Shown piece after piece: positions 9,622 to 21,309 of a stretch of DNA of 64,000 nt. The DNA is from Epiperipatus broadwayi (Eukaryota > Onychophora > Udeonychophora > Euonychophora > Peripatidae), in assembly GCA_028023455.1 (NCBI GenBank), contig JAQFVV010006335.1, positions 2,898,412-2,962,411 of the forward strand, read 5' to 3'. Position 1 is the stretch's first letter, and each line of letters begins with the position of its first letter. Made by a program: the position numbers and the translations under genes. The notes beneath the pieces were generated by a model. It did not search any database. It had not been told where the DNA came from and saw nothing but the letters and a program-made list of their open reading frames with translations.

Positions 9622-11101
9622 TTAGAATAAATACATATTGGTGAATACAAAAAATAGCTGGGGCATAGATTAAAACAGAGCTAATAATTTATTATTAGCT
9701 AATGTAAAAATAGTAAACATGTAATATTTTCTTTTGACTCGATGATTGATAGAACTTATAAATCTAGTTCTAATGGCTGAGAATTACTATTTAAAATTAA
9801 TGTTATATTATTTGCATGAGGCAAATGGAACCAAGGAGCTCATCGAGTCGAAAGATTATTGGCATATAATTTTAAATACGACATTAAAGCACACAAATAT
9901 ATATATATTAAATGAACCGCCAAGTAAGAAAAGAAAAAGTTTAAAGACTAGAGATTTAAAGAATTACGAGATAGATTTACAGTAGCATGAATAAAAGGTT
10001 TTATAAAAATTGTTACATTAAAGAATAAAGAGCTCTTAAAAAGGAGGAGTGTAAAATAAAGTTCGAACTGGCCAGAAAGTTTAACGTTCATTATAGAAAT
10101 ATATTACCCCTTCCGCTGGTCCTTAGGTTGCACCTCCAAGTTGTTGAAAACGTAGGCATCATTGGTTGACTACTGGAACAGTATTTTAGTAGCTTTCATA
10201 ATTTTAGCAGAATGATCGGTCCGGAAAAAGGTTCAGCAGCTCCATTGAAGATTTCTCGGGACTTTAGGAACCATAGCCAGATTCCTGATGTTCTAGCCCT
10301 CTATCATAATGAAATACAATCTTTATGCGCACAGAGTTCACTGTACTACTCTACAACAAAGCTAGTCCTTTTTTCTCCTGATTTCAGGGCTATATATACT
10401 GTCCTGATGCCTTCTGGCTAGCGCTCATTTTATTATCAATGTGTTTTTTATAATTAGTTGTTTTCAAATACATTCCTTCGATAAGGCTTTCAAACTAATT
10501 AACTTGAATTCCTTCTCTAATTGAAAATGAATTCTTAAAATCTGAAAATGATTTAATTAGAAAAATGAATCTTTATCTTTTTCCAATTCATAAAACTTTA
10601 CTATTGTTTTTAAGAATTTTAAAGCTTATCGAAGGAATGTAGCTTTTAATTAACGAAACTTTATAAATTATTTAAAGGTGAAAAAAACAAGTATTCCCGA
10701 CGCAATGAAACTTTCGAACAATTATATATATTTAATATTTATAAATATATATACGCACAATCCACGCAATTTAATATATATAAATTCATGAATATTTTAT
10801 CATGAATTTATTTAGAGAATTGATCAATTTTAAACTAAACTAATTAATTTTACTACGCATTTGAAATAAGTTATTCATTATGAAAATTAGTGTGGATTGA
10901 ACGTATAAAGCCCCTTTGCATCGGAAATTTAAGGTTAGTATTAGGGTTTGAAATGAATTTATGACTAAATAACATGAAGCTAGGATCGAACTCAGATCCG
11001 ACTGCTTCACTATATAAGCATTAAGTGTGTCTGAGTTAAAATGTAATTTTTTTAGCTTTTATATTATTCACTAAAGAAAATATATCATTAATTTTAATAG
11101 C

Positions 11102-11255
11102 ATGTGGAAGCAAAGTACTTTACCACTTGTTTCTTAATATTTCTTAGATACTGTTATCACTTTTTCTAGGGTTTTTCCATCTCTTGCAAAATACTTTACC
11201 ACTTGTTTCTTAATATTTCTTAGATGCTGTTGTCACTTTTTCTAGGGTTAATTGT
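11102..11255. repeat. Two-unit tandem duplication of about 75 bp
   Basis: The block AAGTACTTTACCACTTGTTTC...CACTTTTTCTAGGGTT (from about 11115) is repeated once directly, with few changes, ending near 11250. No coding meaning is seen. Confidence 0.75.
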
Positions 11256-12520
11256 CATCATTCCTTGTTAGTAGTTTTATGTAATCATCTTTTTGTAAAA
11301 CATTTTAAACTACTATAACTAGGGTAATAACGATGAGAGCTTTCAATGAAATAGTTATTGTACAATCTAATATTTCTAAAAACTCAAAGTTAGTATCATT
11401 CCTTTTTCCTTAAGCAACTTTATGTCATTTACTGTAAACATAAAAAACTAGTAGATGTCAGATTGCAGTATTTAATAAATCCATATCCTGTGCCTGTCCT
11501 ATCCATTATCTCCAAACTAGTTTCTGTATTATGACATTCATTAATTAGCAGTGTTGGTTCTTGAAACAATGCACCTGAACCTTTATCATCCAATGCATAT
11601 TCTGCAATCATCTAGCATGCATAGTGGTGGCATAGGCATGCTGAAAGCAAAAATTATATGAGAGTCTTGTGATATTTATTGGTTTTATATTCAAGGTGAG
11701 CAAACATATTTGAAAATAAAAAAGCATTTAACAGTTCATTGTGCAATAAAACAAAAAAATTCAAGGGTTTTGCTTAATGATTTGGGGTAGGGGCGAGATA
11801 TTAAAATGTGTTTCTAAAAAATGTTTGTGTTTACTCTAAAATTAATTTTTTATGAGTTTCTAAAAATTATTAAGTTTATTAACAAAAAACATATCAGTGA
11901 CAAATTTTATTATGACAATAACAAAAATACAAAAAAAAAAAATAGATTATAACAATTTTTTACTATAGTGAGAATTTTGATAATAATAGCTTAATTAGCA
12001 TGAGTTTAAGTACTTTTAATACTGATGTGTCATTATAAAAAGTCTACGATTTTGAAAGTAGTTAGATTAGATAACAACACAATTAGACAATAAATGTGTA
12101 TTTAAATATTTCTAATCACAGGGTAAAAGAAACACATAAAAGCATTCGAATACTTAGGCAACTCCGCAAACATCAAGCTTATTAAATAATGAATTCTTTA
12201 CTATTTAGAATGAATTTTTACACTATAATAATCTATTTTTAAAATATTTTATATCATCAATATTAAATTAATGTTAAACCTTTTTAATAAATTATTGATG
12301 AAAGAAAATGTGAAATATATTAAAACAATATTTTTATTTAGTTTTAAAAATAATTTAATCTTTATTGAAAATTTAAAAATCTTTTTGATCAAAAATCTTT
12401 TAAATAATATGCAGGATAAAAACAAAAACGCTAAATTTTTATTTTATTGAATAATTAATAAATATGATATAAAAAATCATTCAGTATATATATATTATTT
12501 AATCAAAAATGTATAACTAT
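11256..12520. other. AT-rich stretch without recognisable gene
   Basis: I see no coding frame, RNA gene or known repeat here. The short minus frame at 11429-11611 has no recognisable motif. Confidence 0.5.
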
Positions 12521-12529
12521 TTCTTTTAT

Positions 12530-13270
12530 AGATATAATAAACACCTCCATACTTCCCCATTCTTTTTAAATTCATATAAATAAAGATACAATAAAAGACA
12601 AATGACCCTTAAGATGCATTTCGTGCTGAACCAGCACTCATCAATTGGCCCAGATCACTATCTCTCATATATATCTCTACTATATGAAGAGTATTTATCT
12701 AGAGTAAATTGTTACATTTTTATTTACCATTGTCAAACTCCCTCCACTCACAACTTTGAGGTCATCCATTTCAGATAAATACAATAATGATTATTACTAA
12801 TTATTTTCGAAACTAGAGATTATCTCTAGTACAGATATAAACTTTAAAACTCGGTTAAAGATTAATATATCTGTTTGTTTGTTTTTTTAAATTTACACAC
12901 ACACACCGAGTTGTTCACCTTTCTCTTTCCCATGTGTAATATCATTATAGATATAATAAACACCTTCATACTTCCCCATTTTTTTTAAATTCATATAAAT
13001 AAAGATACAAAAAAAAAAGGCAAATGATCCCCAAGATGCATTTCGTGCTGAACCAGCACTCATCAATTGGCTTAGATCAATCTCTCTCATATATATCTCT
13101 ATTATATGAAGAGTATTTATCTAGAGTAAATTGTTACATTTTCATTTACTATTGTCAAACTCCCTCCATTCACAACTTTGAGGCCATTCATTTCAGATAA
13201 ATACGATAATGAGTATTACTAATCATTTTCGAAACTAGAGCTTATCTCTAGTACAGATATAAACTGTAAT
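12530..13270. repeat. Direct duplication of a 310-bp repeat
   Basis: The segment 12530-12855 recurs at about 12945-13265 with scattered changes. Both copies share AGATATAATAAACACCT, GCATTTCGTGCTGAACCAGC, CTAGAGTAAATTGTTACATT and TTATCTCTAGTACAGATATA. The inner GAACCAGCACTCATCAATTGG block is shared with the foldback family at 20916-21290, 27225-27680 and 60840-61180. A weaker relative of its right end lies near 26770-26870. This is probably a non-autonomous repeat that was tandemly duplicated. Confidence 0.75.
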
Positions 13271-13287
13271 TATTTCTTTTAAACAAA

Positions 13288-13290
13288 AAA

Positions 13291-13323
<33 letters not shown>

Positions 13324-13352
13324 CATCATCATCATCATCATCATCATCATCT
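13288..13352. repeat. Compound (ATT)n(ATC)n microsatellite
   Basis: About ten ATT units run directly into about ten ATC units, with no coding context. Confidence 0.95.
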
Positions 13353-13599
13353 TTCAAGAGGACTTTGTTGCATATAACAAGAAAAAGGTTACATTTATAA
13401 TTATTTTACCACATGCAGATGAATTGAAGTTAATATAAATAAATTAAAAGTTGTAATTTGGGTGGGGACAACAAAAACAAAGGATGTGCATGTGGTTTAC
13501 AAATTTGAGCTTACTTTATATATATACACATCCAATCAGTTTTGTGCATTCAATGCTCTTAGTTCTGTTTTTTATTAATTTTTTTATCTATAATTTTGA

Positions 13600-16500
13600 G
13601 CATTATTGCAATATGGACCAAGTGGCTGTGTACATCTTTTGGGGTACAATTTTTTCATCCCTTAAGTGGAGTAGTTCCATTTTGTTCCAGAATGTATTTG
13701 AATGTCTTCTTGGATTATTGTTGTACATAAAGGAGCATCTTGTACACCATAGTGAAAGTAAGGTAAAAGTACTTGCTCTAATATGTGGGTAGCTACCTTT
13801 ATCAAATGGTTGTAAAAGTATTTGGATGGGTGACTGAATATTATCAAATGCAGGGCAAGTAAAAAAAAATGTTCTTGTGATTCAGTTTTTCTATGTCATA
13901 ACCAGAATATGTCTTCTGTATTTATGTAATGCCTTCTGTATCTATAAAAGTGTAATGTTGGTAGTGCTTTAAGATTTAATTTGAGCAGAAAATCATAATA
14001 TTTGAGTTCTAATGACCAGAATTTAAATTTTTGGGTTAATTGTCTATTGTTAATATTTAGAATTGGTCTTTTATCATTTAAAGGAGAGAAAATTTTCTGG
14101 TATGCATCCCAATATTTAAATTTATCATAAAGTGGTGAATAAGTAAACTTTGGAATGTTGAGAATTAGTGTAAGCAAGCAAGGTTTTCCAGTATCCATTG
14201 ACTGGTGGGGTTTTGTCTGTTGGGGTAATCTTGAAAAAACACTTTCATGTATGGAAATGAGCACATGCAGAAATAAGATTTAATGTTTTTTGAATGTTAA
14301 AAATACTTATTGAATGTAGTCCCAAATCATTTTGTATTAGAGGAGCTTGAATACGTTTTAGTAAAATTGAAACAATCTTTTTCCCCACAGCAACTTTCTA
14401 CATAATGAGTTTATTTTACTAGTAAAAGATTTAGTGTATAGTATTATTGGAGAATAGTATATGTGATTCGAGTCAGAATTAATAGATTAAACATGGATAC
14501 TTTTGAGTACAATGATAGGTAAGTTTTTGAAAATGATTCAATTATGTTTTCAATTTTATTTTTAATTTTGTCTTGTATTTGTTGACGCATTCTAGATTGC
14601 TTAAATAAAAAGAGAATTCCACAAAAAAGCTAGATTTTCCTTTAAAATGTTGTGTGTTAAATTGTCCTGCTTATATTGCCCATATAGAAGATTTATCCAT
14701 GTTAAACTCCAGCTTGTATTTGTTAGAGTATGAATTAAGAATTTTAAATAGAGTTGGGATCTGTTTTTTAGAGGTTAAAAAAATTGAGACATCATCCATG
14801 TAGGCAATATAGGAGGTGTTTGCTTTCAGACCAGGTATGTATATGCCCAATATTTCTTTTTCTATCATATTCAGTAAGATGTTGATGTAGAAAGTAAAAA
14901 AGAGCACTTAGTGGTGAACCTTGTGGATTTGAATAGTAAAATACAAAAGAGGGTAAATTCTTACCATTAAGTGTAATATGTATTTCTTGACTTAATAGAA
15001 GATTGGTGATTAAATATATTAAGGATTTTGGTATTGCTGTTGCTACTAATGCTTCAACAAGGAGTTCAATCGAAATCATATCAAGTGCTGATTTTATATC
15101 TAGTTGGATCACAACTGGACAATATTTTTTATTATTTCTGACAGAATCAATAACTGTTTTGAATAGAAAGGTGGCTTGTATTGTAGATGAGCCTTTTTTA
15201 GCAAACTGCATTTTAGCTAGCATAGGTATAATATAGGGTTCTATTTTTTTTTTAATGATTGACTCCAACAATTTTATGCCTAGTGGGCTCATTGATATGG
15301 ACCTTAGATTGTTTAGTGTGATTATTTTTTCAAGGGTTTTAGTAAATGGTACTAATAAAATAGAGTATAATCCATGTAAATAATAGTCTTTTTTTGTTAG
15401 AAAGTTTGCTAGATTACATAGGTACTGTGCAGTAAATTTTTCTAAATGCTTGAATACAAAACAAGGTATACCATGAATTCCTGAGTAACAGGAGTTTGGT
15501 ATTGATGCTAATTTTTGAATAAAGTTCTTGGGACTAAATACTGTATCATCTTCTGGATCACTGAGATAAAATGATGCAGGATTAAATTTTTTCTTCTCTT
15601 AAAGTTTGGATTTGAAATGTCTGTAGAGAGGTAGCAACATGTTGTAATCAGAGATTATGCCTTCTTTTATTTTATTTGCTGTTGGTATGAAAGTTAATGG
15701 CTTTTTGCCAGTGCCCAATGAGGATAGTGTCTGGGCCAAGTGTGTGTCTGTCCCAAAAAGATTTTTCTTTTCTTTATTGCCAGGTATTCTCTAAGTTCTT
15801 CAGAGACTGCTTGATAATGTTTCTTCAAAACAATTACATTTGAACAGTCTTGTTTATTTGTTGTACTGTTTGTGATTCTCTTGTGTGTTTCATCTACAAG
15901 AGTTAGAAGTCTTGATGGGAGCTGGTGTGGCCTTTGTTATGGCATCAATTATATATGAAATAATGTTAACAAAGGCAATTTATGTTTCCACTGGATCCAT
16001 TTCAATGTCTAGAAGTTTATATATATATATAAGACTAAATATTGTGGGGTTTGTCATGGAAGGAGCACACTAATTATGTTTCCAATAGATGTTATTGATT
16101 TGTGTATAAAATCATTTTTCAGTGAAACATTAATTGCAGGATGATCTGATGATTATGAGTTTTTTATTGTTAGGCTGATCATGTGATGTAACACTGGTGA
16201 GTAAAAAACCAGGTCAATTAATGATGAAAATCTATCATTATTAAATGTGACTGAATTCTGTGGGAGATAGCCTTCCGCACTCATGAGTGATATAGCTAGT
16301 AAGGGCAACTATTTTGTGATAAACCCATTATATGACATGGTGAAATCACCAAGAAAAATTAATGAATATGATAGTTTGAATAATTTTATTAATTGCTGTA
16401 TGATTTGAAGGTAAATAGACAAATGCTACATTCATTTTAACTGTTTTATTATATAAGGTTATAATTAATATGTGTGCATCTATATATATTATTTTGAATG

Positions 16501-16640
16501 AATAGAGGGAGCAGGATTTCATTACTACTACTCCTTTTCCTGCTGCAGGTGAGAATGATGCTTGGGAGAAGGCTGAGTATCCTTAATTATTAAGATAGTT
16601 AGATGGATTAATCTAAGATTTATTATAAATTTTTGTTTCA
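13600..16640 (-). mobile_element. APE-type LINE, nearly full-length but decayed
   Basis: Minus-strand frames follow the order of a non-LTR retrotransposon. An APE-type endonuclease lies at about 16130-16640, with LGDF at 16342-16357, then AEGYLPQNSVTF, SSLIDLVFYS and SDHPAI near 16135-16158. The reverse transcriptase spans about 14671-15600: frame 14792-15292 holds LLESIIKKKIEP and the QLDIKSALD of motif A, and NPQGSPLSALF is motif B. A frameshift leads into frame 14671-14907, with AYMDDVSIFL (YMDD at 14791-14802). A Trp-rich C-terminal part follows at 13896-14264 (FKYWDAYQKIF, FKFWSLELKYYDFLLKL). Stops between the frames make it dead. The C-terminal style resembles the Tx1/L1 group, but I am unsure of the clade. 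Confidence 0.8.
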
Positions 16641-16699
16641 AGTAACCCTAGCAAATAGCCTGTACAATTTTAAGCCATTTTACGAATTGATGAGGTTTT

Positions 16700-18330
16700 T
16701 TTCCGGTGAGTTTAATCCCCGGATATTTAATTATACTATTTTTATTTTCATTACAGTATCATTCAAAAAACAAAATACATCTATTTCAGCAACTAGATTT
16801 TGATTTTATATAGTTTAAATAACTTGCACAAACTACGACAAAGAATTTTGAAGTCTCAAAGTTCTACCCCCTCCCTCCTTTGATATTTTTCGCACATTTG
16901 CTTTTTTTATTAGTGCTAAGATCTTCATCTGAAGTGCATTCAGCATAATATCTTTTGACATCCTTGGTTTATCATAAACCACAGACACCCTCACTTTATA
17001 TGCAGAAATGATATAAAACCAAATCATCACATAATGATCACTTCTTATGCTTCTACAAGCTTGCGTAAGCATAGAGAATGGTGATCATGCATTTGGTGAA
17101 TCTAAAGATTAGCACTTCAAATCCTGTTTATAGACTGTCATTGGTTAGTCAAAGAAAGAAAAAAGTGGTTCTATAAATCTTCACAAAAAATATAATGTTG
17201 GTAATCATAAAAAAAGATAAAAATCAAATTATACTGTTGACAAAACAAATGAGTATAATTGACATCATTGAAAAAGTAAGAGAATAATATAGAATTGGGA
17301 CGTTCGTATTATTGCAAAAGATGATAATAGACAAATAAATAAAGTCTCATAGTGAATAAATTTATTATGATTGTAGAAGACTTAGAGACAATGTGTGAAA
17401 TGAATGGAGAAGATAATAATATTTGCTGCAATAATAATGAGAAGAAAAAATGTGTGTTGAGAAGACTGAATTAAACTTGAAGAGTTCTTCATCTTGTGTT
17501 AGGTCGACAATCTATGTATCTAACATAAATATCAGAACATTAATTTTCCATGGAGGTGTGCCTCTCTAATTATGTCAAACAATTAAAATCATATTTCTTT
17601 GTAATTGATTTTGCTTTTATATTTTTTTTTCTGTTTTATTGAGTATTATTTTAAATGTTCAATTTCGTATTTTATAATTTTCAAATCCTCATTTTCTTAT
17701 TTTTTTTACCAATGTTTCAAATAAGTGTAAATTTTATTTAGAGTTTCATTTGTTAACAATTTAAACAAGTAAAATTAAACCCTGAAGAAAGCTTTCACTT
17801 TATTAAAATTTGATGCTAAAATGCACAACTGAAGCATTGATTACTGGTGAACACATTGAATTCAATCTAGACAAGCAGAATTGAAATATTATAAATAGGA
17901 GTCATTGTTAAAATCTTACTACAATAGGCCTACTTTAGGGTTACAGGAACCAATTGTTAAAATATGATTTTGCCATCAATCTCTGTATTCTAGAAAACAA
18001 TAGGAAAGAATCTTATAACGCTAATCACACTTTTCAGAGTTGGAATAACCTAGTGGATTCCTACAATGCTAATCATACTCTTCATAATTGGAACAAGTAA
18101 GTTAAGATTTATAGGCTTCATTGTAAATCATGGAGACTGTGCAGTTGAGTGAAATAAATAGTTATATTGACCTTTGATGGACATCTGCAGTTGATAATAA
18201 TATATTGGATTTAATGGATGAGTAAGATGAACAATCAACTGTTTTACTGAAATCACTCAATGAATAACTTTTAATAAGGATTAAGAAATTTAAGGAATAA
18301 AAGAAAACAATTCTTTTATCAAGAACATAA
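16700..18330. other. AT-rich stretch without recognisable gene
   Basis: I see no convincing coding sequence or RNA gene here. The minus frame 16833-17072 shows no known motif. Two similar blocks near 18015-18090 (ACGCTAATCACACT/ATGCTAATCATACT, each followed by TTCA) suggest a small local duplication. Confidence 0.5.
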
Positions 18331-18346
18331 CCACAGACAAATTTAA

Positions 18347-18680
18347 TTGATGCACTGGATGCTAGACATTCCAGCTACAGATAGCATCTTTGTAACATTA
18401 ATGGTTTTTTGGTGTAATATTTGTGGGCATAGATTTGCGCTCCTCATTGCTTCCTCAGGGGTCAATGGTGGCAATCATTGGGGGTCTGGTTATGGGTGTG
18501 GGCTGTTGATGATTTTTGCCACTACCCGGAAAACCTGCTGGGAGGGTTCAGGGTCAAAGTTTTCAATGCTTATTCCACTCTCATGGGCTGCTGTGCCCCT
18601 TGATGGATTGTATTTGAGCGGTGCAGATCTGTGCTTGTCACTCGTTAAGCCATTTTATGGATATAATTGTTAGCGAGCTT
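18347..18680. other. GC-richer island, possible decayed coding fragment
   Basis: This block is clearly less AT-rich than its surroundings. The plus frame (108 codons, ending 18673) is rich in Trp, Cys and Gly and looks like an antisense shadow. On the minus strand one frame reads with two stops and contains GTAAHESGISIENFDPEPSQ and TPEEAMRSANLCPQ, which look more protein-like. I do not recognise it. A decayed transposon gag or a host gene fragment are possible. Confidence 0.3.
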
Positions 18681-18884
18681 ATGTCCTTTTTAAACAAATG
18701 ATTTATATCATATAGTGGGTGATCAGTCACCTGCATTTTTTTTTCCTTAATAAAAAAAATGAAATTCTTGTTACATAATAGGTAATCATTTTGATAGCAG
18801 ATAGATTATTAATATAGAGTATGGATATATAATCAATGCATCCATCAAATAACTACATTCGGTTTGAAAATAAAAAATAAGTAT

Positions 18885-19015
18885 AATTAATGTCTTTCTC
18901 TTTTCAATCTTCATCTCTTTCTCATTTCTTGCTCTCTTTTTCCTCCATTCTTTTTCTCCTTCTCCTTCTTTATTTTTCAACTTTTCAATTTTCTTTTCTC
19001 TTTCAAAAACACAAG
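18885..19015. repeat. Pyrimidine-rich low-complexity tract
   Basis: Long runs of C/T on the plus strand (TTTCTCTTTTCAATCTTCATC and similar) produce the Ser/Phe/Leu-rich open frame 18890-19117. This is compositional, not a gene. Confidence 0.7.
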
Positions 19016-19530
19016 TTAATGTTATATCCTCTTATATTTTATCTTTGTATATATATATTTAGATGTTTTTTTTCAAATGCATTTTTTAATGTTAAAATAT
19101 TAATTAATTGCCATTGAGTGTACATTGCATAATACAGCCACATAAATGCTTGCCATACTTTGTAGATGCTGCTTATGTTTCAATAAATTCAGAATAAATA
19201 TTTAATGTGTTATAAAACTGTAACAAACCATTTTATTTCGGATTAATTCATCTTCGGCTTAACAAACCAGCCTGAAATCTCTGAACCAACTGCTCGGGAA
19301 TTATGATTATTTTATTAATATAAATTCAGCTCTAAAGAGAAGTCACTATAGCTTTTCAGCTTATCATCATTTATTTCAATCTCTAAGCCAGATTATTCTG
19401 AGCTTTTTTATTAGTTTATAGTCCACGTAAAAAATTTACTATAAATATCATTGGATTTATGTGATTGCATGTACATAAATAAATGTTATATTATTAAGTG
19501 ATTTAATATTTTTAAAGATTACAATTATGT

Positions 19531-19545
19531 TTTAATTTTTTTTAG
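19531..19545 (+). other. Splice acceptor of receptor exon
   Basis: The tract TTTTAATTTTTTTTAG immediately precedes the first coding triplet TCT at 19546. It matches a polypyrimidine-AG acceptor and sets the exon start. Confidence 0.8.
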
Positions 19546-19927
19546 TCTGTCTCTGTGTCAGTTTCTGTTTTGACACTCACCTGCATTTCTGTTGATCGTT
19601 GGTTTGCTATATGTCATCCTTTGAAGTTTGCAAGTACTGGTAAACGTGCCCGTGCCGCCATCGCATTAATCTGGATTTGCTCCCTTATTTTAGTAGTGCC
19701 TGAATTGATTGTTTTGGATACCGTTAAAGCACCATTACTTGTTGATACCCACTATTTTACACAATGTAAAGATACCTGGAGTAAAAAAAGCCAACAGGTT
19801 TATCAAATTATTACCGTAATTCTTTTGTATCTTGCACCTTTTGCTTTAATGTCTGTTACATATTATCAAATTGCTAAATGCCTATGGAGAAATGAAATAC
19901 CAGGAGCGTCGGAAAATACATCATATA
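19546..19927 (+). CDS. Orexin/allatotropin-type receptor, internal exon (TM3 end to TM5)
   Basis: This 382-bp exon encodes 127 residues plus one base of a class A peptide GPCR. It begins SVSVSVSVLTLTCISVDRW: the end of helix 3 with the DRW motif (residues 17-19), followed by FAICHPLKF in loop 2. Helix 4 is about 38-58 (IALIWICSLILVVPEL). The loop-2 cysteine is Cys74 in FTQCKDTW, the usual partner of the helix-3 cysteine. Helix 5 is about 86-108, ending YYQIAKCLW and then NEIPG. The DRW form, FxxC and LWxxxIPG match orexin and arthropod allatotropin receptors. The acceptor is a T-rich tract with AG at 19544-19545, and the donor is GTAAGT at 19928. The phases are 0 in and 1 out. Helices 1-3 and 6-7 are not in this window, so introns are long. 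The frame has no lesions. The exact ligand is inferred only. Confidence 0.9.
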
Positions 19928-19933
19928 GTAAGT
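19928..19933 (+). other. Splice donor of receptor exon
   Basis: GTAAGT follows ...TCATATA with perfect consensus. Reading through adds only Ser-Lys before a stop, so the exon ends here. Confidence 0.85.
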
Positions 19934-20900
19934 AATTTATTTATTATAATGTTAAAGTTAGTTGAATGTGAGAGTCATTACGATAGAGAAAAATTATAAT
20001 ACATGTTTCATTTATGGAAAATAGATTTAACTTAACAGTTAATGAAATACAATAAAAAAAATTAATTAATAAAACTTTAAATATTCTAAAACTTAATTGG
20101 AAAATTTATTTTAAAAATTGTAAAGATTTTTTTATTGTATTTATCGAAAATGTTTACTTAATAGAATGTAAATCTGTAATATAAATGTTTGTCTTTATTT
20201 ATTTATTTATTTATTTATTAAATAGTGTTAATTGAATTAATATATGTTTTTTTTTAAGGTCGTGGAATATCTTCAACTTTCATTGAGTGTTTAGAATAAT
20301 TTATTTACACTTTTAATATATGATTTGAATATTATTTTGCAGACAGTATGTTTTCTAAGTGTTACCAATTGTTATTTTAAATATAACAATTTATCTCTTT
20401 TGATATATCTTATTTACTTTCATATTTGGTAGTTTTTTAATATATATATATATATGTGTGTGTGTGTGTTATTGAAATAATATTAGGGCGGAGAAATTTG
20501 ATATAAGTTTGTTATAAAAAATACATAATTTATTAAAAGAATGCTAGCCAGGCTTTCAGTACGAGTATCTTTGTCAACACTTCAGAAATAAAATTAGCAA
20601 AGATGTTGGTATTTCCACTTTCATATGAATATAAAATAAACTCGTCTCTGATTTTTAATAAATTTGCATATTTTCATGTAAGAATATTTGAGTAAAAATC
20701 AGTCGGCGATTAAAAATAATTAGTATTTGCTATAGGGAATGTTATTGCTTCTAAAGTTGATTATGTGTCTCAGGCCTCTTTAATTTTTCGATTTTTGTTG
20801 TGGCTTTCAAGACAGATAACCTTAGCGTTTTAAAGAGTGGCCAGTATTTTTCACATGATCAATGAATACCCAACTGTAAGGCTATTGAATTTGGCTCTGT
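19934..20900. other. Probable intron of the receptor gene
   Basis: AT-rich DNA with a (TTTA)n run near 20196-20220 and a (TA)n(TG)n run at 20440-20470. No further receptor exon is seen here or in the following DNA. Confidence 0.6.
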
Positions 20901-20915
20901 TATATAAATTAACTA

Positions 20916-21290
20916 GATTCGAACTCAGACTTTCACACGACACCCAACTCACAGTGCCATCTTATATTGCTGACTCACCTGATCACACACATGTTGAAAA
21001 GATAAACAATTATCAATATATGTATTTCATGCTAAACCAGCACTTATCAGTTAGTCCAGATTATCATCTCCACACATATATACAATCAGTTTTCCGCTTT
21101 GAGTGCTGGTTTAGCACAAAATATTATATTGGTGATTATTTATCTTTTCAACATGTGTGTGATCAGGTGGATCAGCAATATAAGATGGCACTATGAGTGG
21201 TGTATCATGTAAAAGTCTGAGTTCGAATCATGATATATTACATATATAAATGCATGTTTAAGCCCATACAATGTATTAACAAATGAACTA
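20916..21290. repeat. Foldback repeat with tRNA B-box-like ends
   Basis: The left arm (20916-21048) and right arm (about 21104-21231) are near reverse complements. They share GTCTGAGTTCGAATC, AAGATGGCACT, GATCAGGTG and TTATCTTTTCAACATGTGTG. GAGTTCGAATC fits an RNA polymerase III B box, so each arm may derive from a tRNA-type SINE. The tail ends in a CCATACAATGTATTAA-like sequence that recurs after the copies near 27690 and 27960. The open frame 20837-21196 simply runs through the arms. Confidence 0.75.
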
Positions 21291-21309
21291 GGTAACTCTT
21301 GATTTTAAG

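Larger units (their letters stand above)
2597..11009 (-). mobile_element. LTR retrotransposon with 2.58-kb LTRs, non-autonomous
   Basis: Two direct repeats of about 2.58 kb (2597-5176 and 7569-11009, the second interrupted by an 854-bp insertion) flank 2.39 kb of unique DNA. Each repeat begins TGTACC and ends GCTTCA, giving TG...CA termini. Read on the minus strand, the 5' LTR is followed directly by TGGTTATGTTTTTGG, a primer-binding-site-like start. The 3' LTR is preceded directly by the purine tract GAAGTGAAAAGAAA. One sense ORF of 209 codons lies inside, and I see no protease, reverse transcriptase or integrase. Flanks are TATAT on the left (2592-2596) and CTATAT on the right (11010-11015), close to a 5-bp duplication but offset by one base. 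This fits a non-autonomous, LARD-like element. A segmental duplication is the alternative, but it would not explain both the primer-site and polypurine signals. Confidence 0.72.
7569..11009 (-). repeat. 5' LTR (minus-strand sense), carrying a PLE insertion
   Basis: This is the upstream LTR of the minus-strand element. Without the inserted 854 bp (8768-9621) and its TTAGA duplication it is about 2.58 kb and collinear with the other LTR. I count by eye about 35-40 single-base differences (roughly 1.4%) plus a small TA-repeat length change. Much of the LTR is AT-rich, with GC-richer islands matching 3290-3600 and 4230-4610 of the other copy. The short plus-strand ORFs in it (for example 10212-10421) are antisense to the element. 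Confidence 0.75.

Noticed and set aside
18890-19117. Ser/Phe/Leu-rich 75-codon ORF resembling a membrane peptide
   Set aside because: It comes from a pyrimidine-rich low-complexity tract with no initiation or family support.
20837-21196. 119-codon plus-strand ORF next to the receptor exon
   Set aside because: It runs through both arms of a foldback repeat that recurs elsewhere in the window.
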